From Mycoplasmopsis synoviae ATCC 25204 (GTDB lineage: Bacteria; Bacillota_I; Bacilli_A; Mycoplasmatales; Metamycoplasmataceae): DNA of 64,000 bases. Below, in pieces: positions 1 through 9,943 of the stretch. The notes beneath the pieces were generated by a model that made no database searches, was not told the DNA's origin, and saw nothing but the letters and a program-made list of their open reading frames with translations. Every line of letters begins with the position of its first letter. The stretch's first letter is position 1. The stretch covers positions 248,001 to 312,000 of the forward strand of contig NZ_CP011096.1 in assembly GCF_000969765.1 (NCBI RefSeq). The letters run 5' to 3'. The position numbers and the translations under genes were made by a program.

Positions 1-211
1 AATTTTTCTTCACCTAATTTTTTTGTTAGCTGCTCTGCTACAAGGCTTAATTTATCTTGGTTTTGATTAAATCATGTAGTTAATATTAATGCGTTTCTTG
101 TTTTTCAAAATTCAATCCGCTAGTTGAAAATTCATTATATTCTCTATTCATTGGCGCAACAGTAGTAGGTAGAGCTGTAGTTACAATTTTAGGCATAAAC
201 CCGTCTCAGTA
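1..211 (-). pseudogene. vlhA: vlhA silent cassette 1 (A-type, 5' part only, frameshifted)
   Basis: First 70 codons of an A-type unit; the remainder lies left of base 1. Read leftward it opens Y-W-D-G-F-M-P-K-I, W being TGA at 206-208. It is almost identical to the opening of cassette 3, but one base is missing near 114 (plus strand ttcaatccgc at 111-120 against ttcatatccgc at 2186-2196). This breaks the frame at the G-Y-E-F-W position and TAA follows soon after. No start codon context or promoter precedes it; the 3' motif of cassette 2 begins about 10 bases away. Confidence 0.75.
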
Positions 212-219
212 TAGCGCTA

Positions 220-249
220 ACATTTTGGGGCATGTTTTTGGTTTTATTA
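220..249. repeat. Conserved cassette 3' motif (first of 37)
   Basis: Plus strand AACATTTTGGGGCATGTTTTT followed by ggttttattatt, then the stop codon. A copy lies immediately left of each full-length cassette stop; only the 12 truncated units and the divergent units 16 and 36 lack it. AACAT and ATGTT form a short inverted repeat around TTTGGGGC. Variants are ttttaggg, ttttgagg, ttttggag, ggggtatg and one with five G. Its constancy beside variable tails suggests the right-hand homology or crossover site for cassette exchange, which is inference. Confidence 0.7.
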
Positions 250-1205
250 TTGGCTTTGTCCTGTTGTTTGTGCTGGTTGTGAAGTTTCAGTTTGTCCGCC
301 TTGAGATTGAGCTGAAGCTGCTGGTGCTCTAAATGGTGTAATAGGTCTTACGAATTTAGTTAATGGAATTCTAATTAGGAAGGTGTTTAATCATCTATCA
401 TTTGTAACTGCAGTAACTGCAAAATACACTGCTTCTTTATCACCTTTTATTTGTTGTAAGAATATCTTTTTATTGTATAGTAAATCGTTTAAATTTCCTA
501 TTCTAAGTTCTTTTTCGCTTTTATAGCAACTCCGTTTTTTTCTGTTACAAGTTGAGCTCTAAATTTAGGGTCAAATTTATTAACATAGTTTATAACTGTG
601 CTAAGAAATTCTCTTGGCATTAGATTATTGATTAATAGTTCTTTGAATTTATCGTTAATTGAAGTTCCGTTAATTGAAGTATTATCTTGAGATCCTACTG
701 TAGGATGGGCTTCATCTAAAACAATGCTTGGCCCGGTGTAGTTCATATAAACGTTTACGTCTCTAATTACTGCGGCATTATTAGATGGCGTTGAACCAGC
801 TGGCGCTGCTGAAGATGAAGCTCCTTGCATTTGTAAAACGTTTGCATTAGGTGATTGAGTTGTATATAAAACTCTTATAACCATTGTAAGACTTTGTGAA
901 AATTCACTTCCGCTTTGCAATTCATAACCTTTTTTTTGGGTTACATCAAAGGTAACTTTAGGTATATATTGGTTGCTATTTACTATGTCTCAATCTACTT
1001 GTGGATTGGTTAGTTTAACGTTTTTAAATTTATCAGCACCTAGTTTTTTGGTTAACTGCTCTGAAAGTTTTTCTCAATTAGCAGGAGTATCAAATCAAGT
1101 TCTTAGTTTTTCTATATTTGCAGCTTAGTGTTCTGCTCTATTGTTTCCGGCAGTATCTGCTACGTAACCTTCAACTACAATTTTAGGCATAAACCCGTCT
1201 CAAAA
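247..1205 (-). pseudogene. vlhA: vlhA silent cassette 2 (A-type, nonsense and frameshift)
   Basis: The A-type unit opens F-W-D-G-F-M-P-K; the plus-strand junction is cccgtctcaaaattt instead of the usual cagtata. The M module is the type with NPQVDWDIVNSNQY and the C1 loop the PREFLSTVINYV type. The tail is SAQSQGGQTETSQPAQTTG and ends in TAA at 247-249. Two lesions are visible: an in-frame TAA at 1125-1127 where the homologous position reads GAA, and a 10-base deletion near 510-525, where ITSVQSKKEL should stand, so that the frame ends at TAG 498-500. A Lys replaces Glu before GYELQSGS. Confidence 0.8.
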
Positions 1206-1252
1206 TTTAATTAACATTTTAGGGCATGTTTTTGGTTTTATTATTATAAACT

Positions 1253-2287
1253 TTAAGTTGTTGTTTGTGGGTTTGTATTTGAAGCTGATGAATCTTGAGT
1301 AGGAGCCGAAGCTGGAGGAGCAGTAAATACTGTTAAAGGCTTAACAAATTTTGTTAATGGAATTCTAATTAAGAAGGTATTTAATCATCCATTGCTTGCT
1401 ATTGCAGAAACTGCAAAGTATACTGCTTCAGTATCACCTTTTATTTGTTGCAAGAATACGTTGTTACCGTTTAAATCGTCTAAAGTTCCTGGTCTAAGCT
1501 CTCTTGTGTTTTGAACTTTAGTTATAGTAACTCCGTTTATTGAATTTGTTACAAATTCAGCTCTATATTTTGGATCGAATTTATTAACATAGTTAATTAC
1601 AGATTGCAATAAAGGATTTGCATATCTATTAGTAAATAGCAGTCCACTAGTTGGATTTCCTCTAAATGCATTGTTAAATGCACCATCTACATTTGATGTT
1701 CCATTTAGTGAAGTATTTTCTTGAGATCCTACTTTAGGAAGCTCTGCATTTAACTCAATATTTGGCCCGGTGTAGTTTAGGTAAACGTTAACATCTTTAA
1801 TAGTTTGAGCATGGTTTGCACTATTTGCACCATTTGGCGTTGCTGAAGGTGATGACCCTTGAGTTTGAAACACATTTACTTCAGGATTTGAATCTTTGTA
1901 TAAAACTCTTATAGTAAGAGTTACGCTAGTAACTGAATCTTGTGCTAAAGCATATCCTTCCTTAGCTGCTAGATTGAAAGTAACTTTTGGGGTTAAATAA
2001 AGTTTAGTAACATTTCCTTTAGAAAATCTAACTTCATCTCAAGAAATTGTAGGATTTGATAAAGTCATATTCTTGAATTTTTCTTCACCTAATTTTTTTG
2101 TAAGCTGATCTGCTATAAGACTTAGTTTATCTTGGTTTTGATTAAATCATGTAGTTAATATTAATGCGTTTCTTGTTTTTCAAAATTCATATCCGCTAGT
2201 TGGAGATTCATTATATTCTCTATTCATTGGCGCAACAGTAGTAGGTAGAGCTGTAGTTACAATTTTCGGCATAAACCCGTCTCAGTA
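1253..2287 (-). pseudogene. vlhA: vlhA silent cassette 3 (A-type, open frame)
   Basis: 345 codons open from Y-W-D-G-F-M-P to TAA at 1253-1255. Residues 1-165 form an M module with LILTTWFNQNQD and SNPTISWDEVRF; the hinge VNVYLNYTGP is near residue 170. C1 is the type with RGNPTSGLLFTNRYANP and WLNTFLIRIPLTKFV; the tail is short (PTQDSSASNTNPQTTT). The unit lacks a signal peptide, and the residue equivalent to Met in DGFMP is internal, so it reads as a donor, not an expressed gene. Cassette 38 shares its M and hinge region, including FQTQGSSPSATP. Confidence 0.82.
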
Positions 2288-2325
2288 TAGCGCTAACATT
2301 TTGGGGCATGTTTTTGGTTTTATTA

Positions 2326-3318
2326 TTAGCTTTGTGCTTCTGGTTGAGTTTGTGCACCTGTTCCAGAATCTGTTTGAGTAGGAGCCGAAGCTGGAGGAGC
2401 AGTAAATGCTGTTAAAGGTCTTACAAATTTAGTTAAAGGTATTCTAATTAAGAAGGTATTTAATCAACCTTCGCTGGTTACACCGTTAACTGCAAAATAT
2501 ACTGCGCTTGAGTCTCCATTAACTTGTTGTAAAAACACTTTCTTATTGTATAGTAAATCGTTTAAATTTCCTATTCTAAGTTCTTTTTTGCTTTGAACAC
2601 TAGTTATAGCAACTCCGTTTGTATCTGTTACAAGTTGAGCTCTAAATTTAGGGTCAAATTTATTAACATAGTTTATAACTGTGCTAAGAAATTCTCTTGG
2701 CACTCGATTATTATCGACTAATAGTTCTTTGAATTTATCGTTAAAGGTTCCTTCAACATTTGAAGTACCATTAATTGAAGTATTTTCTTTTCCACCTACT
2801 GTTGGTAGATCTGCATCTAAGACAATATTTGGCCCGGTGTAGTTCATATAAACGTTAACTTTAGCTTTTACTTTAGCATCATCAACTGATGAACCACTTG
2901 GCGCTGCAGTAGGAGAAGCTCCTTGAATAGTAAGTAGGTTTTGGTTAGATTCCTGAGATGAATAAAGAACTCTAATAGAAAGTGAAATTTGACTTTCTTC
3001 TGTTGTAGGCTCTGTTAACTGGTAACCCGGTTTTGTTTGAATGTTAAAGGTAACTTTTGGATTTTTTCAAGTATTTGAATTAACAGTTACTTCTTCATAG
3101 CTAACTTGAGGATTTGTTAGAGTTACATTTTTAAATTTATCAGAACCTAATTTTCTTGTTAATTGGTCAGCTACTAAAGTAAATTTGTCTTGATTTGCTT
3201 TAAATCAAGCTTCTAGTTTTTGTTGATTTGTATTTTTGTTATTTTCCTTATTATTTTCTTCAGTATCTTCTACGTAACCATCATCTACAACTATTTTAGG
3301 CATAAACCCGTCTCAGTA
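2326..3318 (-). pseudogene. vlhA: vlhA silent cassette 4 (A-type, open frame)
   Basis: 331 codons open. The M module carries the Asn/Glu-rich VEDTEENNKENNKNT near residues 15-30 and then NPQVSYEEVTVNSNTW. The hinge is the Met variant VNVYMNYTGP. The C1 loop is NNRVPREFLSTVINYV, shared only with cassettes 2 and 46, and the tail is SAPTQTDSGTGAQTQ. Its C-terminal half (2326 to about 2850) is nearly the same as cassette 46 at 54504, while its M module reappears in cassettes 6, 38 and 46, so the two halves have travelled separately. Confidence 0.82.
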
Positions 3319-3344
3319 TATTAGTAACATTTTGAGGCATGTTT

Positions 3345-4785
3345 TTGGTTTTATTATTATTAAGTTGTACTTGGTGGTGTTTGTTCTGTAGATCCAGATG
3401 AATCTGAATTACTATATCCAGCTGGTTGTAATCTTGCTTCTTGAGTTTGACTTCCTCCAGTAGCTTCTTCTGCAGGAGGAGTTACTACTGGTGCTGTAAA
3501 TACGCTTAAAGGTTTAACAAATTTAGTTAAAGGAATTCTAATTAAGAAAGTATTTAATCATCCATTGCTTGCTATTGCAGTTACTGCAAAATACACTGCT
3601 TTTGTATCATTTTTCATTTGTTGTAAGAATACGTTGTTCCTATTTTTTAGTAAATCGTCTAAAGTTCCAGGTCTTAGCTCTTTTATTTTTTCAACTTTAG
3701 TTACAGTAACTCCGTTTATATCTGTTACAAGTTGAGCTCTAAATTTAGGGTCAAATTTATTAACATAGTTAATTATTGCTTGGAATAATGAAGATTCAGC
3801 CTTATATCTTATTAATAATTTATTGAATTTATTATTAAAGTCATCTGTTACATTTGAAGTTCCATTTAGTGAAGTATTTTCTTGTTCGCCTACTCTTGGT
3901 AGATCTGCATCTAATTCAATATTTGACCCGGTGTAGTTTAAGTAAACATTAACTTTTTCAATTGTGGTTGCATCATTTGCCTGTGATGCATTATTAGGAG
4001 TTGTTGAAGATGAAGCTCCCTGAGTTGCAAATACATTTGTATCTGAATTAGCTTCTTTGTATAGATTTCTAATAGTTAATGTAACTGTTTCAGAAGAATC
4101 ACTTGCTTTTTTATAGTCTTCTTTAGGAGTTAAGTTAAAAGTTACTTTTGGGGTTAAATAACCTTTATTAGAAACTTTATTAGAAAATTTAACTTCATCT
4201 CAAGAAATTTCAGGATTTGATAAAGTCATATTCTTGAATTTTTCTTCACCTAATTTTTTTGTTAGCTGCTCTGCTACAAGGCTTAATTTATCTTGGTTAA
4301 CTTTAAATCACTGTTCTAGTAATGGTCTATTTGCAGCTTCGTGTTGTGCTCTATTGTTTTCGGCATTATTTGCTACGTCGTAACCATCTGCTACGTAATC
4401 ATCTATAACTATTTTAGGCATAAACCCGTCTCAGTATATTAGTAACATTTTGGGGCATGTTTTTGGTTTTATTATTATGAACCTTGATTACTTTGAGTTT
4501 GAGCAGTTCCTTGTTGTTGAGTATCGCTAGAAGGGCTTGTAGGAGTTGTAGGTCTGAATTCTGTTAAAGGTTTAACAAATTTAGTTAAAGGAATTCTAAT
4601 TAGGAAGGTATTTAATCATCTATTGCTTGCTACAGCTGTTACTGCAAAATATACTGCTTCAGTATCTCCTTGGATTTGCTGTAAGAATACGTTGTTCTTA
4701 TTTAAATCGTCTAAAGTTCCAGGTCTAAGTTGTGTGTCACTTTGAACTTTAGTTATAGTAACTCCGTCTCTTGAATTTGTTACAA
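3345..4785. repeat. Duplicated segment D2, copy 1
   Basis: Cassette 5 plus the 3' end of cassette 6; matches 40799-42239 (offset 37454) without a difference that I could see. Parts also recur around 45975-46320 and 46895-47240 in cassettes 39 and 40. Confidence 0.75.
3360..4436 (-). pseudogene. vlhA: vlhA silent cassette 5 (A-type, open frame)
   Basis: 359 codons are open, but few alternative start codons lie in this frame, so standard ORF searches overlook it. M has WFKVNQDKLSLVAEQ and NPEISWDEV; the hinge reads VNVYLNYTGS (Gly-Ser, not Gly-Pro). The C1 loop is unusual, FNKLLIRYKAESSLF, and lacks the poly-G tract of its relatives. The tail is the long type with PPAEEATGGSQTQEARLQPA. Cassette 34 is an apparently identical copy at 40814-41890; cassette 39 reuses both ends of it. 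Confidence 0.82.
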
Positions 4786-5767
4786 ATTCAGCTCTATATT
4801 TTGGATCGAATTTATTTACATAGTTAATTACCGCTTGGAATAATGAAGATTCAGCGTGACCCCCCTTTACTACGTTTACTAATAATTTTTTGAATTTAGT
4901 GTTAAAGTCACCTATAACATTTGATGTTCCATTTAGTGAAGTATTATTTGCAGTACCAACTGCAGGAACTGCTTGATCTAAAACTATAGAAGGCCCGGTG
5001 TAGTTAAGATACACATTAACGTTTTTTATAACCTCAGCATTATTTGGTGTCATTGTATTTTTTGGCGCTGCAGTAGGAGAAGCTCCTTGAATAGTAAGTA
5101 GGTTTTGGTTAGATTCCTGAGATAAATAAAGAACTCTAATAGAAAGTGAAATTTGACTTTCTTCTGTTGTAGGCTCTGTTAACTGGTAACCCGGTTTTGT
5201 TTGAATGTTAAAGGTAACTTTTGGATTTTTTCAAGTATTTGAATTAACAGTTACTTCTTCATAGCTAACTTGAGGATTTGTTAGAGTTACATTTTTAAAT
5301 TTATCAGAACCTAATTTTCTTGTTAATTGGTCAGCTACTAAAGTAAATTTGTCTTGATTTGCTTTAAATCAAGCTTCTAGTTTTTGTTGATTTGTATTTT
5401 TGTTATTTTCCTTATTATTTTCTTCAGTATCTTCTACGTAACCATCATCTACAACTATTTTAGGCATAAACCCGTCTCAGTATAGTGTACGAGTGGTATC
5501 AGCTTTATAGTAAGCTGTTTTATTTTCGGTTGTATCACCATTTAACTTATCGGTTTCAGCTTTTAAGCTGTCACTTAATGATTTTAGATAAGATGCTGTT
5601 GATGCTAAATCAGCTGCTGGTGTTGGTGTTTGAGTTTCTGGTGAAGCTGCTTCTGAATCTTCTTCTTGTGCGCCTTCTGCTTCTCCTGACATTACAACTC
5701 TAACTGTAGCTGATGCTGCTGCGCTAGGTGAAGTTTGCACTGTTGTTGGAGCAGCTGCTTGAGCTGG
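4475..5767 (-). pseudogene. vlhA: vlhA silent cassette 6 (B-type, open frame)
   Basis: 431 codons open. N2 (residues 1-97) begins PAQAAAPTTVQTSPSAAAS, is rich in Ala, Glu and Thr, and contains DLASTASYLKSLSDSLK. M is the NPQVSYEEVTVNSNTW type (97-245) and the hinge is near residue 257. C1 carries GGHAESSLFQAVINYV with six G (plus strand C at 4860-4865), the in-frame length. The tail is SPSSDTQQQGTAQTQSNQGS. An in-frame TAA directly precedes the first PAQ codon, so translation cannot enter from upstream. Confidence 0.82.
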
Positions 5768-5934
5768 TTAGTTTTTATGTTTTTTAGATAAATATTAAAT
5801 TTGAAAAATTTCAAAAATATAAACCATCTTTGTACGCAAATTATATTTTTGCATCTATTTGTATATATTTTTAAATCCCTTGAGCAATAACTTTAAAAAT
5901 TTAAATATTTTGGGGCATGTTTTTGGTTTTATTA
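5768..5934. repeat. B-type spacer 1
   Basis: AT-rich, no gene. It holds a 16-base inverted repeat TTTGAAAAATTTCAAA at 5800-5815, a minus-strand TATAAT at 5840-5845 without a good -35 partner, and ends in the 3' motif of cassette 7. The minus-strand TAA directly before PAQ closes the frame of cassette 6. Nine copies of this spacer type occur in the window. Confidence 0.75.
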
Positions 5935-7185
5935 TTAGCTTTGTCCTGTTGTTTATGCTGGTTGTGAAGTTTCAGTTTGTCCGCCTTGAGGTTGAGCTGG
6001 AGCTGCTGGTGCAAATGGAGCTAGAGGTTTAACAAATTTAGTTAATGGAATTCTAATTAAGAAGGTATTTAATCAATTATTGCTTGCTATTGCAGTTACT
6101 GCAAAATACACCGCCTCTGTATCACCTTTTATTTGTTGTAAGAATACGATGTTCTTATTGTTTAGTAAATCGTCTAAAGTTCCAGGTCTAAGTTGTGTGT
6201 CACTTTGAACTTTAGTTATAGTAACTCCGTCTCTTGAATTTGTTACAAATATAGCTCTATATTTTGGATCGAATTTATTTACATAGTTAATTACCGCTTG
6301 GAATAATGAAGATTCAGCGTGACCCCCCCTTTACTACGTTTACTAATAATTTTTTGAATTTAGTGTTAAAGTCACCATCTACATTTGAGGTTCCGTTAAT
6401 TGAAGTATTAGGTGTAGCTCCTACTGCAGGAACTGCTTGATCTAAAACTATAGAAGGCCCGGTGTAGTTTAGGTAAACATTAACATTTTTAATAGCGGTT
6501 GCATTATCACTAGGAGTTGCAGTATAATAAGCTCCCTGAGTTGCAAATACATTTGTATCTGGATTAGCTTCTTTGTATAGATTTCTAATAGTTAGTGTAA
6601 CTGTTTCAGAAGAACCTGTTGCTTTTTCATAGCCTTCTTTAGCTGCTAGATTGAAAGTAACTTTTGGGGTTAAATAAAATCTATTAGAAAATTTAACTTC
6701 ATCTCAAGAAATTTCAGGATTTGATAAAATCATATTCTTGAATTTTTCTTTTCCTAATTTTCTTGTTAATTGGTCAGCTACTAAAGTAAATTTGTCTTGA
6801 TTTGCTGCAAATCAAGCTTTTAGTTTTTCTTGATTTGTAGTTTTGTTAGCTTCTTTATTATCTTTAGTAGTATCTGCTACGTAACCATCATCTACAACTA
6901 TTTTAGGCATAAACCCGTCTCAGTATAGTGTACGAGTAGTATCAGCTTTATATAAGCTGTTTTATTTTCGGTTGTATCACCATTTAACTTATCGGTTTCA
7001 GCTTTTAAGCTGTCACTTAATGATTTTAGATAAGAAACTGTTGATGCTAAATCAGCCATTGGAGCTGCTGGTGTTTGAGTTTCTGCTTCTGCTGCAGCTT
7101 CTTCTGACATTGCAACTCTAACTGTAGCTGTTGCTGCCGCGCTAGGTGAAGTTTGCGCTGTTGTTGGAGTAGCTGCTTGAGCTGG
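5935..7185 (-). pseudogene. vlhA: vlhA silent cassette 7 (B-type, two frameshifts, early stop)
   Basis: N2 starts PAQAATPTTAQTSPSAAA. One base is missing near 6951 (plus strand ttatataagc for ttatagtaagc), so KTAYYKADTTRTLYW turns into KTAYIKLILL. In C1 the G tract (C at 6323-6329) has seven bases instead of six, a second shift of opposite sign. The tail also has a C-to-T change giving TAA at 5953-5955, six codons before the usual end (AGC TAA at 5935). M is the SWDEVKF type with TQGAYYTATPS. Spacing otherwise matches open relatives exactly. Confidence 0.8.
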
Positions 7186-7370
7186 TTAGTTTTTAAGTTT
7201 TTTTAGCTAAATATTAAATTTGAAAAATTTCAAAAATATAAACCATCTTTGTACGCAAATTATATTTTGCATCTATTTGTATATATTTTTAAATCCTTTG
7301 AGCAATAATCTTAAAAACTTAAATATTTTGGGGCATGTTTTTGGTTTTATTATTATTAATTTTGTGGTGA
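7186..7370. repeat. B-type spacer 2
   Basis: Same family as spacer 1; inverted repeat TTTGAAAAATTTCAAA at 7219-7234. It includes about 20 extra bases between the 3' motif and the stop of cassette 8. No gene seen. Confidence 0.75.
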
Positions 7371-8435
7371 TTAAGCAGATACTTCGGTTAAATCTGAGCT
7401 TTGACCTGTTCCGCTAGATTCTGTATTTGTTTGAGTTGTTGATCCTTGCTCTTGATTTTCTTGACCTTCTTGAGATTCTTGAGTTTCTTCTTCGGTGGTT
7501 TGTTCTTCAAGTACGCTTATAGGTCTTACAAATTTAGTTAAAGGTATTCTAATTAGGAAAGTATTTACTCATCCATTGCTTGTTACACCCATCACTGCAA
7601 AATATACTGCTTTAGTGTCAGTATTTACTTGTTGTAAGAATCCTTTGTTATTGTATAGGAAATCGTTTAAACTTCCTATTCTAAGTTGTGTGTTGTTTTG
7701 AACGCTAGCTACAGTAACTCCGTTTGTTTTTAATACAAATTCAGCTGGAAATTTAGGGTCAAATTTATTAACGTAGTTAATTATTGCTTGTAATAATGAA
7801 GTTTGAGTGATACTCTCCCCTACTACGTTTACTAATAATTTTTTGAATTTATCGTTAAAGGTTCCTTCAACATTTGAAGTACCATTAATTGAAGTATTTT
7901 CTTTTCCACCTACTGTTGGTAGATCTGCATCTAACTCAATATTTGGCCCGGTGTAGTTCATATAAACGTTAACTTTAGCTTTTACATTAGCATCATCAAC
8001 GATAGCATTTTTAGGTGCTGCAGTATAATAAGCTCCTTGTGTTGAAAGCACGTTTCTAGTTAAATTTGAATCTTTATATAAAACTCTTATTGTAAGAGTT
8101 ACGCTAGTAGCTGAATCTTGTGCTAAAGCATATCCTTCCTTAGCTGCCAGATTGAAAGTAACTTTTGGGGTTAAATAAACTTTATTAGAACCTTTATTAG
8201 AAAATTCAACTTCATCTCAAGTGATAGTAGGAGTTGATAAAACCATATTCTTGAATTTATCTTTTCCTAATTTTCTTGTTAGCTGATCTGCTACAAGACT
8301 TAGTTTATCTTGGTTAGCTGCAAATCAATCTTCTAGTTTTTTTTGATTTGCTTCTTTGTGAGTTGCTTTACCTTTTTCTTCACCATCTGCTTCATAACCT
8401 TGCACTACTATTTTAGGCATAAACCCGTCTCAAAA
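7371..8435 (-). pseudogene. vlhA: vlhA silent cassette 8 (A-type, open frame)
   Basis: 355 codons open from F-W-D-G-F-M-P-K to TAA at 7371-7373. M has EKGKATHKEANQKKLEDWF and STPTITWDEVEFS; the hinge is VNVYMNYTGP. C1 is the SITQTSLLQAIINYV type, with KFPAEFV instead of the usual KFRA. The tail is unique in the window: long and acidic with many Gln (EEQTTEEETQESQEGQENQ), ending DLTEVSA. The stop lies about 20 bases further from the conserved 3' motif than in most units. Confidence 0.82.
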
Positions 8436-8473
8436 TTTAATTAACATTTTGGGGCATGTTTTTGGTTTTATTT

Positions 8474-9769
8474 TTAGCTTCAAGCTTGTGTTCCCATTTG
8501 AGTTGCTTGAGGATCTGCTTGAGCTTGATCTCCGCTAGCTTCTTCAGTAGGAACCGCTTCTCTTTGAGCTTGGAATTCTGTTAAAGGTCTTACAAATTTA
8601 GTTAATGGAATTCTAATTAAGAAGGTATTTAATCATCCATTGCTTGCTATTGCAGAAACTGCAAAATACACTGCTTCAGTATCTCCTTGGATTTGCTGTA
8701 AGAATACGTTGTCTCTATCATTTTTTACTAAATCGTCTAAAGTTCCAGGTCTAAGTTGTGTGTTGCTTTGAACTTTAGTTATAGTAACTCCGTCTATTGA
8801 ATTTGTTACAAATTCAGCTCTAAATTTAGGGTCAAATTTATTAACATAGTTAATTACAGACTTTAATAAAGGATTTGCATATCTATTGGTAAATAGCAGT
8901 CCACTAGATGGATTTCCTCTAAATGCGGTGTTAAAGTCACCTGTTACACTTGAAGTTCCGTTAATTGAAGTATTTGTCGCTGTTCCAACTTGTGGTAAAT
9001 CAGCATCAAGAACTATACTTGGCCCGGTGTAGTTTAGGTAAACATTAACCTTTGACTTTACATTTGCATCATTAACGGTAGCATTTCTAGGAGCTGCTGA
9101 AGATGAAGCTCCTTGATATGGAAGTAAAAGAGCGTTTGGATCACTTGAGCTATATAAAACTCTTATTTTTAACTCTAAGGTAGTTGAAGTTCCTTCCCCA
9201 CTTGCTAATTGGTAACCATCTTTAGCAGCTACTGTAAAGGTTACCTTAGGAAACTTAACGCTTCCACTTGAAAGCATTACGTCTTCAAAAATAATTTGTG
9301 GATTTGAAAGAACAACGTTTTTAAATCTTTCTGCTCCAAGCTTTTTAGTTAGTTGATCAGATAAAGAAGCTCAGTTTGCTGCGTCACCAAATCAAGCTTT
9401 AATTTTATTTTGGTTGTCTAAATCATTTGTTCAACTTGAATCAAAACCTTCTAGCGCTATTTTTGGCATAAACCCGTCTCAGTATAGTGTACGAGTAGTA
9501 TCAGCTTTATAGTAAGCAGTTTTGGTTGTAGGGTTATCACCGTTAAGTGCATCAGTAGCTGCTTTTAAAGTATCGTTTAATGATTTTAAGTAAGAAACTG
9601 TTGATGCTAAATCAGGAGTTGCAGGTGCTTGTGGTGCTTGTGGTGCTTGTGCATCTTCTGATGCTACGCCTTCTTCTGCAGAATCTTCTCCCATTGCAAC
9701 TCTAACTGTAGCTGAAGTGGCTGCAGCTGCAGCTAAATCACTTTGAGTTGCAGTAGCTGCTTGAGCTGG
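8474..9769 (-). pseudogene. vlhA: vlhA silent cassette 9 (B-type, open frame)
   Basis: 432 codons open. N2 (1-96) contains a short triple repeat (Q-A-P-Q-A-P-Q-A-P) before DLASTVSYLKSLNDTLK. M is the type with NPQIIFEDV and GSVKFPKVTFTVAAKDGYQ. The hinge is near residue 248. C1 has the RGNPSSGLLFTNRYANPLLKS insert. The tail is EFQAQREAVPTEEASGDQAQ, ending Q-A-W-S with W from TGA, so even the last codons need code 4. The 3' motif lacks one base near the stop (ttttatttttagc on the plus strand). Confidence 0.82.
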
Positions 9770-9943
9770 TTAATTTTTAAGTTTTTTTAGCTAAATATTA
9801 AATTTGAAAAATTTCAAAAATATAAACCATTTTTGCACATAAATTATATTTTTTCTATCTATTTGAATATATTTTTAAAACCTTTGAACAATAATCTTAA
9901 AAACTTAAATATTTTGGGGCATGTTTTTTGGTTTTTATTATTA
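9770..9943. repeat. B-type spacer 3
   Basis: Same family; inverted repeat at 9803-9818. This version has ttttttctatctatttgaat where spacer 1 has the minus-strand TATAAT neighbourhood, as do the spacers at 32880 and 48412, so two subtypes exist. No gene seen. Confidence 0.74.

Noticed and set aside
194-196. ATG of DGFMPK as the true start of each A-type gene
   Set aside because: It lies inside a conserved stretch that is internal in B- and C-type units, has no Shine-Dalgarno sequence, is ATA in cassette 25, and the product would lack a signal peptide.
5485-5703. Leucine-rich plus-strand ORFs such as 5485-5703, 19246-19470, 39454-39684 and 57212-57442
   Set aside because: They lie opposite cassettes, repeat whenever the cassette repeats, and their composition is the complement of Ala/Lys/Thr codons. 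No ribosome binding site is seen.
5840-5845. TATAAT in the B-type spacer as an active promoter
   Set aside because: No convincing -35 element at 16-18 bases; in this AT content such hexamers arise by chance; an in-frame TAA precedes the cassette. Kept only as a finding to test.
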